NCBI GenBank assembly: GCA_964036045.1 | Contig: OZ038378.1 | Span: forward strand, 22,430,441-22,494,440 | Origin: Eutreptiella sp. 'Long Island Sound 2002' | Taxonomy: Eukaryota > Euglenozoa > Euglenophyceae > Eutreptiales > Eutreptiaceae | DNA length: 64,000 nucleotides | Reading direction: 5' to 3' | In this document: positions 40,601 to 51,298 of the stretch, piece after piece | Layout: every line of letters begins with the position of its first letter | Numbering within the stretch: the stretch's first letter is position 1 | Translations under genes and position numbers: made by a program | The notes under the pieces: generated by a model | Told to the model about the DNA's origin: nothing | Seen by the model: the letters and a program-made list of their open reading frames with translations, nothing else | Database searches by the model: none

Positions 40601-40755
40601 TAAAACCCCTATCACATTTAGGCAATATCCGCGGCCTGTGATAGATTGCGCGCTCCAATGTGCCGGCCTATCGGCCGTCACATTGGGCGCGCAATCTACC
40701 ACAGGCCGCGGATATTGGATATAAAATGCGATAATCGATCGAGGTCTTTAGGAAT
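40599..40755. mobile_element. MITE-like hairpin element
   Basis: The arms 40,623-40,662 and 40,678-40,717 pair over about 40 bp (CAATATCCGCGGCCTGTGAT... against its inverse ...ACAGGCCGCGGATATTG) with three or four mismatches and a short palindromic loop. The left flank, TACAGTAAAACCCCTATCAC, resembles the usual start of pogo/Tc1-type elements (TA then CAGT). The right flank (GATCGAGGTCTTTA) is only loosely its inverse. There is no coding capacity. Confidence 0.6.
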
Positions 40756-40759
40756 CATG

Positions 40760-42950
40760 AACTGGCACTCGAAAAAGGCCGCCAAAGCCTTAATTATGGT
40801 CCACTTGTAGTTCCTTGTGAAATGCTCGCTTTATGGAGTTACTTTGCACTGGGAGGTTGATTTGCCTGTTAATGTTACTTGTGCCCAAATATTTGGCTGC
40901 TGCATTTTGCCGAGGTGAATTCCATTTTGGTTCATTGTTGCGTGGTGACATGCAAGCTCTTGAAGCCAACTTGGAGGTGTTTTGCCGTATGATGAGTCAA
41001 TGGTAGAAATGGGACGCATTGTTGACCAAAGCCGGTTTGTTGAGCATTGATTCCCCTTTCTCCTTTGCCTTTTGGAGCCTTGCTCCACTCTTAAAGATGT
41101 GCCGCTTATTGAGGACTTCCATGTTAGCCACTAGAAATGAACCATCGGGGCAACACTAAGCTTTTCATGGGCGCACATATGGATGTTGGCAACAGAAGGT
41201 CTTACGGCGGGTTACAATGTTGCCATTTTGTAGCTTTATCGATGTATGTTCTGATATATACAAACCCGCCCAGAGGCGCGTTGATTTCATTCAAGGTGAA
41301 ATGGTCGTGGTGTTTCATTTTGATGTCAGACTTGTAGTGCACCACCGAAAACGTCTCGTTGGTAACACACGCACTTGCGAGATCAATCACAAACAATTGC
41401 ACTAAAGTAGATCTGGTAGATCCCGTCGATCCCGTAGATCCTCTAGATCCTGTAGATCCTTTAGATCCTTTAGATCCCGTAGATCTTGTAGATCGTGCAG
41501 ATCGGAAATTGCCAATTGTCTATTCACGGTGCAAGCGAAAATTTTGTACTCGCATTCACGCACTTCCCATTGCCTTCTTGACAACCCTTGTGCTACCGAA
41601 TTGCACGTTATGTCTTTTTGACACTGTGGCTTTTGCTGGTTGCTTTTGGCATGGCGTTGCACACATAAACCATCACACACAAGCAAGGGCCCGGGTCATC
41701 ATAATAGAGTAGAGCTGGAACACCTATTTTCATAGGCATGTGTCAACCTGTAACGGCCCCAAAGTGCACAATAGGACCAAATTTGAACGGACCCCACGGA
41801 AACACTCAGAGATGGAGTATTGAGAGGAAATATTCGGCAACTAGGCATTGCAAACAAATCCGTGATTGTGAACTTGTACTTGTTGTGGATCTCTTGTATG
41901 AACCCTCCCAGCAGGTCGATTGTTGCTTACTGACAAAGCTGGCGGAGTGCCCCTAAACATGTCCCTGCGCAATATTGCCAGGTTTTTGTGTAGCACCCCT
42001 TTGGCGGGCTGAACCATTTTTGTAGCAATAGTGCTCATGCTTGCGTGCCCTTGCTTGATTGAGTTTGTAAGTAGGGTTTGCATATGTTGCATCCCGCCAC
42101 CCCCCAACATGGCAATCATCCAAAACTAAAATTGTGAATTGCGCTGTTGGGCACCTCCAAGAACATTTAGGCCTTTTTTCCTCACTACAATTTTGGTGGC
42201 CGGCTCCGGGTGTGTGCACCCGTATGATGATCTATTGAGTTGTCTCAGTTCGCTAAGCTACATTGGGGGGGGGGGGGCATCCCCTTGACCCCCCCTCCTA
42301 TGTTGCCCCTTTTCGGGAGAGCTTCGCTTTTTTAAAAAATTGCGAGCAACTTTAACTTTTTTCCAAGCCATCCCAACGTTAAATGGTGGCACTTTTCGCA
42401 TTCGACACTAGATATCAACAGCATGCCACTAAATTTCACAATAGCCATGAATTGTACTCTAAGGTGCAAGCCATTTTCATGGTTCCCAAGTGCCATCGCT
42501 TGCGGAACGTTGTCCATTGACAAGTTAGGGGCATTCATTATAATGATCAACAATTCCTCATGGCCAATCTTGGGCCAATTAATCGTTGTTAGTTGCCGAA
42601 ATCCATTCATTGGAGTCCACGCTCAATTAGCCTTTCACATAAACACATACCCACGAGGGTTCAGCGGGCATGTGTTTTGTCCCTTTGCGGAACACCACCC
42701 TTCCACAAACAATCGGTGAACATGGTCTATGATTACCCGACACCGGGGACGTGCCCGATACCGCCATTGAGCTGAGGTAAAATAGCGTCCGCAAAGAGGA
42801 CAAAGAGTGCGATAGGACCATGGTGGCACCGAGGGCATACCACCCTCAGAGTTCCATGGTTGCATTGCACATGTTATGCCTTCGATTAGCTAATTGGATT
42901 GCATGATGTGTATGCACACGAACACTGTCATTTGCACCGACACCGACCCA
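40760..42950. other. Spacer with a 9-bp array, no supported gene
   Basis: Short frames on both strands have no supporting features. A G13 run lies at 42,265-42,278, and the 9-bp GTAGATCCT array at 41,406-41,500. Confidence 0.4.
41406..41500. repeat. 9-bp tandem repeat, about 10.5 copies
   Basis: The unit is GTAGATCCT with changes mainly at the last three positions. Since 9 is a multiple of 3, it reads as Val-Asp-Pro/Leu-Asp-Pro triplets on the plus strand and as Leu-(Gln/Lys/Arg)-Asp on the minus strand. Confidence 0.9.
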
Positions 42951-42957
42951 ATCATAG

Positions 42958-43509
42958 ACACCTGCACTACGACAACCACCGACCACAAACACACCATCAC
43001 GGCGCCCAAAACGCCCAAAAACACAACCTACCCCACCAGCCACACATCCCAACACACCACGCACAACACCACCACCGGAACCCGTGGAAAACACACTGAC
43101 CCCAGACGACGACACCCAACAGACAGAAGGTGACCCACACAGTGCATCACTGAGTGACAATGACGACTCCGTCACAGCACTTGCACATGTCCCTGTTGGA
43201 CCAACAGTGGCCCCGGAGCACACACAATCTGTCCACCATCGGTGGGATACAGAAATTGCCCCCTTGAAATCACTAGTGTTAGGTCGTTGGGACGCCGTCC
43301 AATTTGATGCTATGACCCCTGAAGCGAAGTGGATGTACATCAAATACAGATTCGATGCACATGTGCATTACAGGGGTATACCCCCACCACCCATTGAGAT
43401 GTGGCAAGAAGAAATTTTAGATGTAACATCACCGGAGGCAAGTGCATGGTTTGTACGACGTGACATCCTGGAGATGCAAAATGAAGTGACAAGTGAATCC
43501 GATGGGTAA
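42958..43509 (+). CDS. C-terminal gene fragment with Pro/Thr linker
   Basis: The frame opens after a TAG at 42,955 and has no ATG before its middle, so the start lies in another exon or is lost. It reads a Thr/Pro-rich linker with a basic patch (SRRPKRPKTQPTPPATHPNT), acidic PDDDTQQTEGDPHSASLSDN DDS, then a folded-looking segment: WDTEIAPLKSLVLGRWDAVQ, FDAMTPEAKWMYIKYRFDAH, GIPPPPIEMWQEEILDVTSP and WFVRRDILEMQNEVTSESDG. It closes at TAA 43,507. The linker style resembles gene B, so it may come from a related element. It was not recognised. Confidence 0.45.
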   Translation, partial: TPALRQPPTTNTPSRRPKRPKTQPTPPATHPNTPRTTPPPEPVENTLTPDDDTQQTEGDPHSASLSDNDDSVTALAHVPVGPTVAPEHTQSVHHRWDTEIAPLKSLVLGRWDAVQFDAMTPEAKWMYIKYRFDAHVHYRGIPPPPIEMWQEEILDVTSPEASAWFVRRDILEMQNEVTSESDG

Positions 43510-46150
43510 ACAACAGACACATAGAGTACACACACGCCAGAACACATAGGACAAGACACACAGAGCACGTCAAGGACACTGCCTGAGTAAGTAAGAACCT
43601 CCGTTGCTGCCATACACTGTCTACAGAAAATATTTGTGGCATTGGATTTGTTGCTTTGTCTCCTATCCTTTGTACCAAGTCCACCTGACGACGTGGACCG
43701 TGTGCAGCAATAGAGCCTTTTGGTTGTTTTTTTGAAGTGGATGAATTGAGCCCTACTGGTAAGGGAGTGCTAGCTAAGTAGGTGAGTAGAAGGCCTAGGC
43801 CACATACCCAACTGTTCTGAGGCCTTTCCGGCGCCCCCTTGCCTTGTATCTCATGTGTCCGCACTCATCTATAGGAGCGCGGGACTTGTGAAAGGTTAAG
43901 GAACCACGTCACGAGTGAACAATTGAGGCACCGTGTGATGCATTTGTGGCCCTATGTGCTAAGAGTTACTGGCGGATCGTGCGGACCTTTGGCTGTGTGC
44001 CATTGCTACGTGTTGCACTCGTTGACTTCAAGGCATGAAGTATCATGTGTGCTTGTGCTTCAAGAGGGGAACATTCATGCATCTTCACCTCGACCTGTTG
44101 CCCTCTGTGAAAGCCTCTACCTTTGCTAGACTATTCATTCGTGACAAATGTGTGATACTGTGAGCAACTAATCTTGGGACCCAACGTGTGCTAAGAATCC
44201 TGGAGCCGAGGGCCTAATGGTTTGCTTGTAAAAGGTGGTTGTGGTCACAATGACAAATGTCATGGAGGAGTCCCATGTTCAAGAGACTGTGCAAAACATT
44301 ACCGGACAATTTCATGGGTTATTCACACAATGTTTCAACATGGAGACATCGGGTCACATTCTATGCACTTTGTCTCCATTAGACTGCACATACGCCATTC
44401 AACTTGTCCTCACAGCATTCTGCTACGTGACCGTTCCCTCACAAGTCCACCTGCATAGCTACATTGATTCCCACAAGTCAAGAGGAATTTAAAAAAGCAA
44501 CCACATTCGTTTGCCACACCAAAGATTGTGATTAATGATGGCACTGAAGATCAAAAATGACCAAAATCAAAATTTGGCTATCGTAACGCACCTTGATTAA
44601 TGCGAAGTGGAAGAGATAGTGACGGTTGTTAGTGTGGGTTGTTTGTTACTTGAAACCACTCCGCCAGTGAAAGAAGTTCTTGCATGCCGAGCCCCATGTG
44701 TGCAAGGCATGAACGAGAAGCCAAGTAGTTGGTTTACTTTTGCAGCAACGAACCTTGTGTTGCATGGAGTGCTGCGAGAAGAGCCTAAGAAGAAATAGCT
44801 AAGGGACAAAAAGAGAACAGGTTTGTAAGTTTATACGTTGACTTCTTTGATTGAATGGACTTGAAGTCCATCAGCTCCGGGTCACTATGATGCATCAAGT
44901 TCGCCTTGAAACTTGCAATTTTGGTCCTGAAGCGCTTGCACAGTTTGTGACAATGACACATGTTTGTGGGAGCGTATGCATGGTGCATACGAATGTGGCG
45001 CCTAGATGAGTAGAAAAGCGAAAGGTGAGGGCGGGAGAGATATGCTGGATGTAGCATTGTTTTTTGAAACAACATGAAATCAATTTGCTCATGTCACTCT
45101 TAACCATGAAGCACCTCTGTCGTCAACGCTCTTTAGACCCTCTTTTACGGCATTCCACATTTTGCTTGCCACCTTATGAACCAATCAAAGGGATCTATCT
45201 ACCACCCAATGGGATCACAAAGCACCGCAGTTTGCTTTGACCTGAAGAGTGGTGCTTTTTCATGAAACATCATTGTTTGATCGTAAGGACATTGTGATGA
45301 GCATAACCTGGCATACCAGGAATACTTGGGAGTATACGACAAAAGGGGGGGTATTGGGAAGTAGGACTACGTGTGTAACCGCGAAATATAGGCCCAATGC
45401 GTTCCTCAAGTAAAAACCAAGTAAAAAGGGTGAAAATTCAATAATTTGCCTTGTGCGTGTTTGCTCACCTTGTCATGGGTGAAAATGGATGCATTTCGCA
45501 ACTTGTATCTCTCCCTCACCCTCTTACCCACTTATGGACGTAAATACTTGCTTTTTGCACATGTAAAAGGGGGGTTTTTTGTGTGTTGGCCTTCGCTTAG
45601 GTTGCAAAAGGGGTTAATTTATGCTACTGGGCTCCGCTAACGCAGAAACCACACCACAAGGAACACAGGCCACAACGGCCGTCGGAAAGCATTGACCCGA
45701 CACCACACGTGAAGGGAATAATGGGTAACTGTCTAGGGCCTGGTAAAGAAACTGCAAACCAACGGACTGTCACACGGCAGGGGGGGAACCACTGGTCATG
45801 TATTAATTTTTGAGCATCGCGCTAGCAGAAGACTGGCGCGACCCCACCTGTGCCTGTTTTTGCCCCCCCCTCACCAAACAATTTGGACTACCTTCTCGCC
45901 GTGTCTAAGAATCTGGTCCAATCCAGACCCCATCTGAAACTTGTCCCGAGCCACGTCAGACATCCTGCAACACACATACAAAGAGCAATGTGAAACAAAA
46001 CACTGAGTGTACAATCACATGTGGTTCCGTGACCTTCCATCACCTCTCCTATGTCTAGACCTGAAATGGAAATGGGGCAAGCCCCCCCCCCCCTTTCTGA
46101 AGGGTTTTCTGCATACAGTATGATGTATGGACATAAGGCAACCCATCTTC
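43510..46150. other. Spacer with weak coding-like pieces only
   Basis: Frames at 44,244-44,492 (MTNVMEESHVQETVQNITGQ) and 44,607-44,798 (VVSVGCLLLETTPPVKEVLA) share a phase and have ordinary composition, but stops lie between them. They may be remains of one gene. Nothing else here is supported. Confidence 0.3.
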
Positions 46151-46169
46151 CGGTACCGTGATTCCTGGA

Positions 46170-46480
46170 ACACATAGAGATGGGCCATACCCCGCCGCCC
46201 CCCAAAATGGTGACAACCCCCCTGCCCAACGGGGGGATAAAACCACCCCCGACAAGGGGGGATATAACCACCCCAAAGGGGTGAAACCCCCCCCAAAAAA
46301 ATTGGGGCGAGAAAACCACCCCTTGGGGGGGATAAATCCACCCCCAGGTGGCATAAAACCAACCCAGGGGTCAAAATGGCCAAAAAGGGGGTTGGGGGTG
46401 GTTTTATCTCCTGGTTGGGGGTTGGTTTTACACCCACGACCACCCCTAGACCCACCCCCCCACCACCCCCACCCCCCCTT
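46170..46480. repeat. C/G-run palindromic repeats
   Basis: Degenerate units of about 25-30 bp alternate CCACCCC and GGGGGATAAAACCACCCC-type steps. They create local hairpins and long Gly/Pro frames on both strands. No gene is supported. Confidence 0.65.
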
Positions 46481-47334
46481 AAAATATTTGGCCAAATTCT
46501 CTTTTGGGCCTTTGGCCGTTCACAAATTTTCTCTGGCGCTTTTGGGGACAATTAGTTTACACCAAATTTTCTTCAGCGCATTTGGCACCTCTAAAAACTC
46601 AGCACCACCGGGGCTGGAGGGGGGCTCCCTGAGACCCAAGCCCCTCATAAAAAAAAAGCCCTGGGCCTCGGACGCTACCTGGGCCTCGGATGCTACCACA
46701 CAATGGATGCGGCCACAAAGGATGGCCAAGAGGTCAAGCTCACTCGGCTACTTTGACAGCCCTACTCATTCCCCGCCCCGCACGCAACAAGTACAAGAAC
46801 CAGTGCAAACTAGCCTTGATGGACCTGTAGGACTGGTTCCATGACCTCGTGGTAATCCTGGTGGAGGCACGCGACAACAGCCGATGGGGTGGGAACCATG
46901 AGCTGGGGATGAGGCTGCCATCGGACTGGTTTCAGGGGGCCCCTAACTGAGACCAACAATGCATCATGGCTCACCGCCAACGAACATGCCTACAATGTCA
47001 GTGCATGGACAGACAGACCTAAATACAATGTGCCTCCTATGCAAGGCATCCTTGGAGACAGCTGCCCACCTGTGGGCGTGCAGCACGTAGTTCCACGAGG
47101 GGTGGCTGGCTGGGCAGCATCTTGTGGTGTGGCTACATACCCACATGGATCCTGCGGCTAGTCCAGTCCGTTAGTAGTTGGAACACAATAGGAGGCGGCC
47201 ACATCCCCCCCGTCCATGTGCAAGTGCTCAGCCTCATGTGCTCTGAGGTTAGAGTGCTATGCATCGGAAACCAATTTCATTGCACAATATGGTATGGGAT
47301 ACAAACATAGCTATGGTCCACGCTCTTTTGGGCT

Positions 47335-47873
47335 TTGGCCTTGGTGGCAGCTACAGCTACGTGTTTTCAAGCTTTGGAGTATAAACTTGTCATTAAATCA
47401 AAAATTTTGATGATGGCGAGTTCCATTTTCTTGGATGCAAGTCATGATCCATTGTATTGCAGTGCAATGTGTTTTTTCCACCAAAAGTCTGGGAACCTAC
47501 TTCAAGCCTCACTTGTCGGGAGGAGCCGGTTTGCCGGGAATGTGCTGGGTGCCGCCGGGCATCTATTTTGGCCTTTATGCCTGACCAACATTTTCCTGGG
47601 CATTACCCAAGAATTCCCCACCTTTGGGTCCTCTACATGGCAGGGGTTATGTGCCATGTGTCCTCCGTTTAGGGATCCCGATTATGTAGCCACTTTATTC
47701 CTCTCCACTTTGAGTACTTTGCACAGTTTTGTATCCAGAGGCAGGTCTGTTAGCCCCCTTGCGCACCATGTTTGGAGGATGGCTGATGCGACCGATGAGG
47801 CTGCCGCAAAAAATGATGGTGGGGATGAAGTCTGCACATTGTCCTCAGAAGGACGCCAAGATATTTGGTGGTG
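47335..47873 (+). CDS. Unknown open frame (179 codons)
   Basis: The frame is open from 47,335 to TGA 47,872, with ordinary composition from about residue 15: SKILMMASSIFLDASHDPLY, NLLQASLVGRSRFAGNVLGA, FWPLCLTNIFLGITQEFPTF, VATLFLSTLSTLHSFVSRGR and HHVWRMADATDEAAAKNDGG. Hydrophobic patches are present but no clear membrane span. A second phase at 47,457-47,672 also looks partly coding (CREECVCRECAGC-like Cys cluster), so one may be a shadow of the other. It was not recognised. Confidence 0.3.
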
Positions 47874-48790
47874 AATGTAATGAAAACTGTTCATTGCGGG
47901 GTGTATTGACGCACACAATTGTGGGGACAAAACTGTTAATTGGGCTGCATAGAGTTCTGCAGTTAACATCGCTGTGTCCAGGCACTAATTCTGAAAATGC
48001 AACAACGCCATTCAGGCCCCATGATTGGTGCAGTTGGCGACACACCAGGCAGTGGTACAGGTCTGAGCGCGAGTTCCTCTCCACTTACCTATGCAACACC
48101 CACAAAGGTGTGAATCAACAAGGTGACATGCACATAGCACGATGCATGCAGCCCTAGAGCAGCAAAGGGGATAGTGTCCTGTTGCTCTCCGTGCTGTCTC
48201 CACTCATCCCCAAGATACCATGTTCATGATGACACACAATGCATCTACCCCTGACCCAAATTCCTACAAGTGTTTACAACCTGCACAAACTCACACAAAC
48301 ACAAACACGAAATGTAGGCTGCACACCAAAGGGCCCAGCCGTGAGGAGTAGAACACTGTCATCAGTTGCACTGTTCAAATACTGCAGGCTAAAAGAGTGT
48401 CATACGAGCGCAACACGTGGGTTTGATTGACCATACCACTAGTGTACAAACCCGCTATGACATGTTTCATTGTTAACAGCAAAACAAAGAGCTTTGAGGG
48501 GATCACCAGATGCTATCAAGGCCGTTCCATGTGTCGCATTTACCATAGGCGGGTGCACTTTGCACAGAGTTTCATGGTCAATAGTGAAAATTATAGTTGC
48601 TAGCAAGCATACACATCATGTCTCACACTGTTACAGATTCCCAACTGCATGGATGTTTAAATGCCACATGACTCAGTGTCAAGTCTGTGTTGACTGTACA
48701 ATACTTCTACCATGACCATGCTGAGATGTATCAAGATAGAGATGCACTGGTGCAATGTGCTTTTGCTCTACCTCTGTGTAAAACGGCCCT

Positions 48791-49454
48791 TTGATTGCGG
48801 GTGAACCCATGCACAAGCTGGAATTTTATAGATTTAACAACATATTGGTTAAAAGACCCCTTAAGCAGTGGCTATTTCTCTTCATACGTGATATGGCAGA
48901 CTGCACAAATCCTGTGGTAATGACTGCACTGTTTGGACAACAGTGTGAGTTACGAGGGACCGGCATGGTCATGTATTAGCAACCACCAGTGGCATCAAGA
49001 CTTGTGGTTGTCAAGGAATGATTGAGGTGGGGAATGAGCCATGGGTTTGCTGTGTTTTGGGTTGACCAATTTTGCAAGAGCAGGTACAAAAAAAATTAGA
49101 TGGACCCCGAGACATCTTGTTGAATTGTACAGCACCTGGCGTTCTCACAGGATTGTTTATAACATTGCCATATACAGGATTGCCAGGAGACTGACATTCC
49201 GGGTCAAGCATTTGATGGTGCACCTAACAGCCACGGTCGCAGAAGATTTTTTTGGTTGCAGTGAGTGACTTGGGATCAGAATGGTTCCCCTTCAGGCTTC
49301 TTTGTTGATATTCATCAAGGCAACCCAGGGATTTTGGTTTGGCAGCCTTATGAAATGTGGACAATCACAGCACCAACCAAGACAAGTGGACTAGGAGACA
49401 TCTTTATACAACTACTGCATGATAATCCTGGAACTAAACCTGCTGTTGTGTGAC
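48791..49454 (+). pseudogene. Decayed gene fragments in several phases
   Basis: The pieces read LEFYRFNNILVKRPLKQWLF, then (49,062-49,268) KKIRWTPRHLVELYSTWRSH RIVYNIAIYRIARRLTFRVK HLMVHLTATVAEDFFG, then in another phase (49,265-49,453) GSPSGFFVDIHQGNPGILVW QPYEMWTITAPTKTSGLGDI FIQLLHDNPGTKP. They look like consecutive parts of one protein broken by indels. It was not recognised. The first piece of this series may be the 47.3-kb frame. Confidence 0.4.
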
Positions 49455-49459
49455 AAATG

Positions 49460-50280
49460 GTGGAGGATTGCCAGTATAGATGCGTTGAGTTTGTCGAATG
49501 CAATGATTGAAACCATGACATCATGTGGCATGTCACTCAAGAAAAACCATGACAACTAGCTCAAGAAACAACCACAACGACCCACATTGTCACCCACACC
49601 AAAAATGGTCCAATAACAGCATTTGCCCTTGCACACACCATGAGGGGGTGGTGGGGAGGGTTAAGGGGGGAGGTGGGGGGGTGAAGGCGGTTTGGGGGCG
49701 ACTTCATGCGTGCTATCAGCATCAGTAGCAAATAGTCCTGAGAAATATCTTAACCACCCTTGTCCATGGGGAACACATTTTTACCCCGCACTACTTTGTA
49801 TTCAAAATGCTGAGAATGCAACGTGGAATTCAAGAAATGCCCTCCAAATCCAAAACTTTTTGTGACGCCTTCCCCCCCTTCTGTACCTCCTGTCTCATGT
49901 TGTGGGTTTTGGGGTTTAGAACAGAACTGAACTAAACTGAATATCCCTGCCTGTGGCGTCGCCTCAGTCTGAGCCAGGATTCAAAGAATCTGCCCTGAGG
50001 TTCTCAACAAGCAACCATGAGGACTATAGGGTGAGTGGCACCTTTGGCCACTGGGTCTCACAAGGGCCAGCGGTTGGCAGATGTGAAAACGGTCAAGGCG
50101 ATGGTGGCCATAGCTCCCACCTTTGTGCATCCCCCTCAGTGTCTACATTTAGCAGCCGTGTCTATTTGTAGCAGATGGTGTCTACAACCCACAGAGGGTG
50201 TGATCATTACCCCCCATGTGATGCTTATCCCAATGGCCCCCTCAGTACTCACCACACGTGTCTGTCTTCGCCGCTTTCTG
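49460..50280. other. Spacer upstream of the 50.3-kb gene
   Basis: No supported gene. G/T-rich runs lie near 49,650, and short frames without support follow. No promoter motif can be named. Confidence 0.4.
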
Positions 50281-50290
50281 TCCAGAACAA

Positions 50291-51298
50291 ATGGTTGTCA
50301 TCGGCGACCACGTTGAGATACATGGCATTCGCTCCCAAGCCGCCTACAATGGCCTGATAGGCATTGTGGAGAATTTCCAGGGCGAGCGTTTTCAGGTCCG
50401 TGTTTCCGGCGAAACCAAATCATTCAAGGAAGAGAATTTGCGCGTCGTTCCTCGTGATGGGAGGGGGCGCGAGGTGATGCGAACGCAAGCCCGAGGCGCC
50501 GGGGATGACGACAACCCAATGAAGGACCTCGGAAAGGTAATGCTGACGGGGGCTGCGAACGTTGCGAAGCGGAACTGGAAGATCAGCTCGACGTGGGTCC
50601 TGGGTCTGCTGCTGGCCACTTTCGCGACTGGGTTCACTGTCTCACAAGCAGACGCTGAGGAATACCACAGGCTGATGGAGAACGTAAACACGGAAGCCTT
50701 GGAGCAAGCTGAAGGCCAGATGCGGAGCGTGTGCAACAGGTATCACAACTCTCGCGGATTCTTCAGCTGCAGTGGGGCTTGCGCAGAGTTCCGACGTCAA
50801 TGCGAAGTTGCCCAGCAGAGCGTGTACACTGCGGAGCGCGAGGTCGACGCACAGATCAGCGAGGCCAAGAAGCACGTGGGGATCTTCTCCACGTACGGCG
50901 TGTCCGAGGCCCGGCAATTGTTCTGGAAACGCTTTGGGCAGGGCAAGGACTTCGCCAAAGAGCAGAGCTTCTGGAGCATGCTTTTCATGCACCGTGATGA
51001 GGGTTTGGCCAGTTTTGTCTTCCGAGTTCTGCTCTTTTTTACCATCGGCGTGGTCTCGGCCGCAGTCACATTCCTGTGGTCTTTGTGGGGGGTTGTGTCG
51101 AGCTATCAGGCAGGTTCTGTGCAGGGCCTGCTTTTTATGGGCTTGGCTGCAATTGCTGTCTGTGCTTTCATAGCCACGTGGTTGATTGGCCTGTATCTCG
51201 CGGGTGCTGGGGGCTTGGTGTGTGTCGGCATGACCACTCGCCAGCTTCACCTGGGCGAGGGCCAACAGCGCCGAAGGCAGCATGTACGCAACTACTAG
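50291..51298 (+). CDS. Intact membrane protein with N-terminal SH3-like segment
   Basis: ATG 50,291 (AACAAATGG) follows a pyrimidine tract and an AG (CTTTCTGTCCAG, six bases upstream), a possible cis- or trans-splice acceptor. There are 335 codons to TAG 51,296, one exon, GC-rich at third positions. Residues ~3-48 (GDHVEIHGIRSQAAYNGLIG then IVENFQGERFQVRVSGETKS) look like a small SH3/KOW-type barrel. A single span follows at ~99-118 (WVLGLLLATFATGFTVSQA). Next is a long helical region with four Cys (SVCNRYH, FFSCSGACAEFRRQCEV) that could form disulfides. Two or three more spans are FVFRVLLFFTIGVVSAAVTF LWSL and LLFMGLAAIAVCAFIATWLI GLYLAGAGGLVCVG. The tail is basic (EGQQRRRQHVRNY). It is probably an integral membrane host protein. 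The function is unknown. Confidence 0.85.
   Translation: MVVIGDHVEIHGIRSQAAYNGLIGIVENFQGERFQVRVSGETKSFKEENLRVVPRDGRGREVMRTQARGAGDDDNPMKDLGKVMLTGAANVAKRNWKISSTWVLGLLLATFATGFTVSQADAEEYHRLMENVNTEALEQAEGQMRSVCNRYHNSRGFFSCSGACAEFRRQCEVAQQSVYTAEREVDAQISEAKKHVGIFSTYGVSEARQLFWKRFGQGKDFAKEQSFWSMLFMHRDEGLASFVFRVLLFFTIGVVSAAVTFLWSLWGVVSSYQAGSVQGLLFMGLAAIAVCAFIATWLIGLYLAGAGGLVCVGMTTRQLHLGEGQQRRRQHVRNY

Noticed and set aside
45860-46844. Pro/Gly-rich frames of about 180-230 codons on both strands
   Set aside because: C/G-run palindromic repeats create them. The two strands mirror each other.
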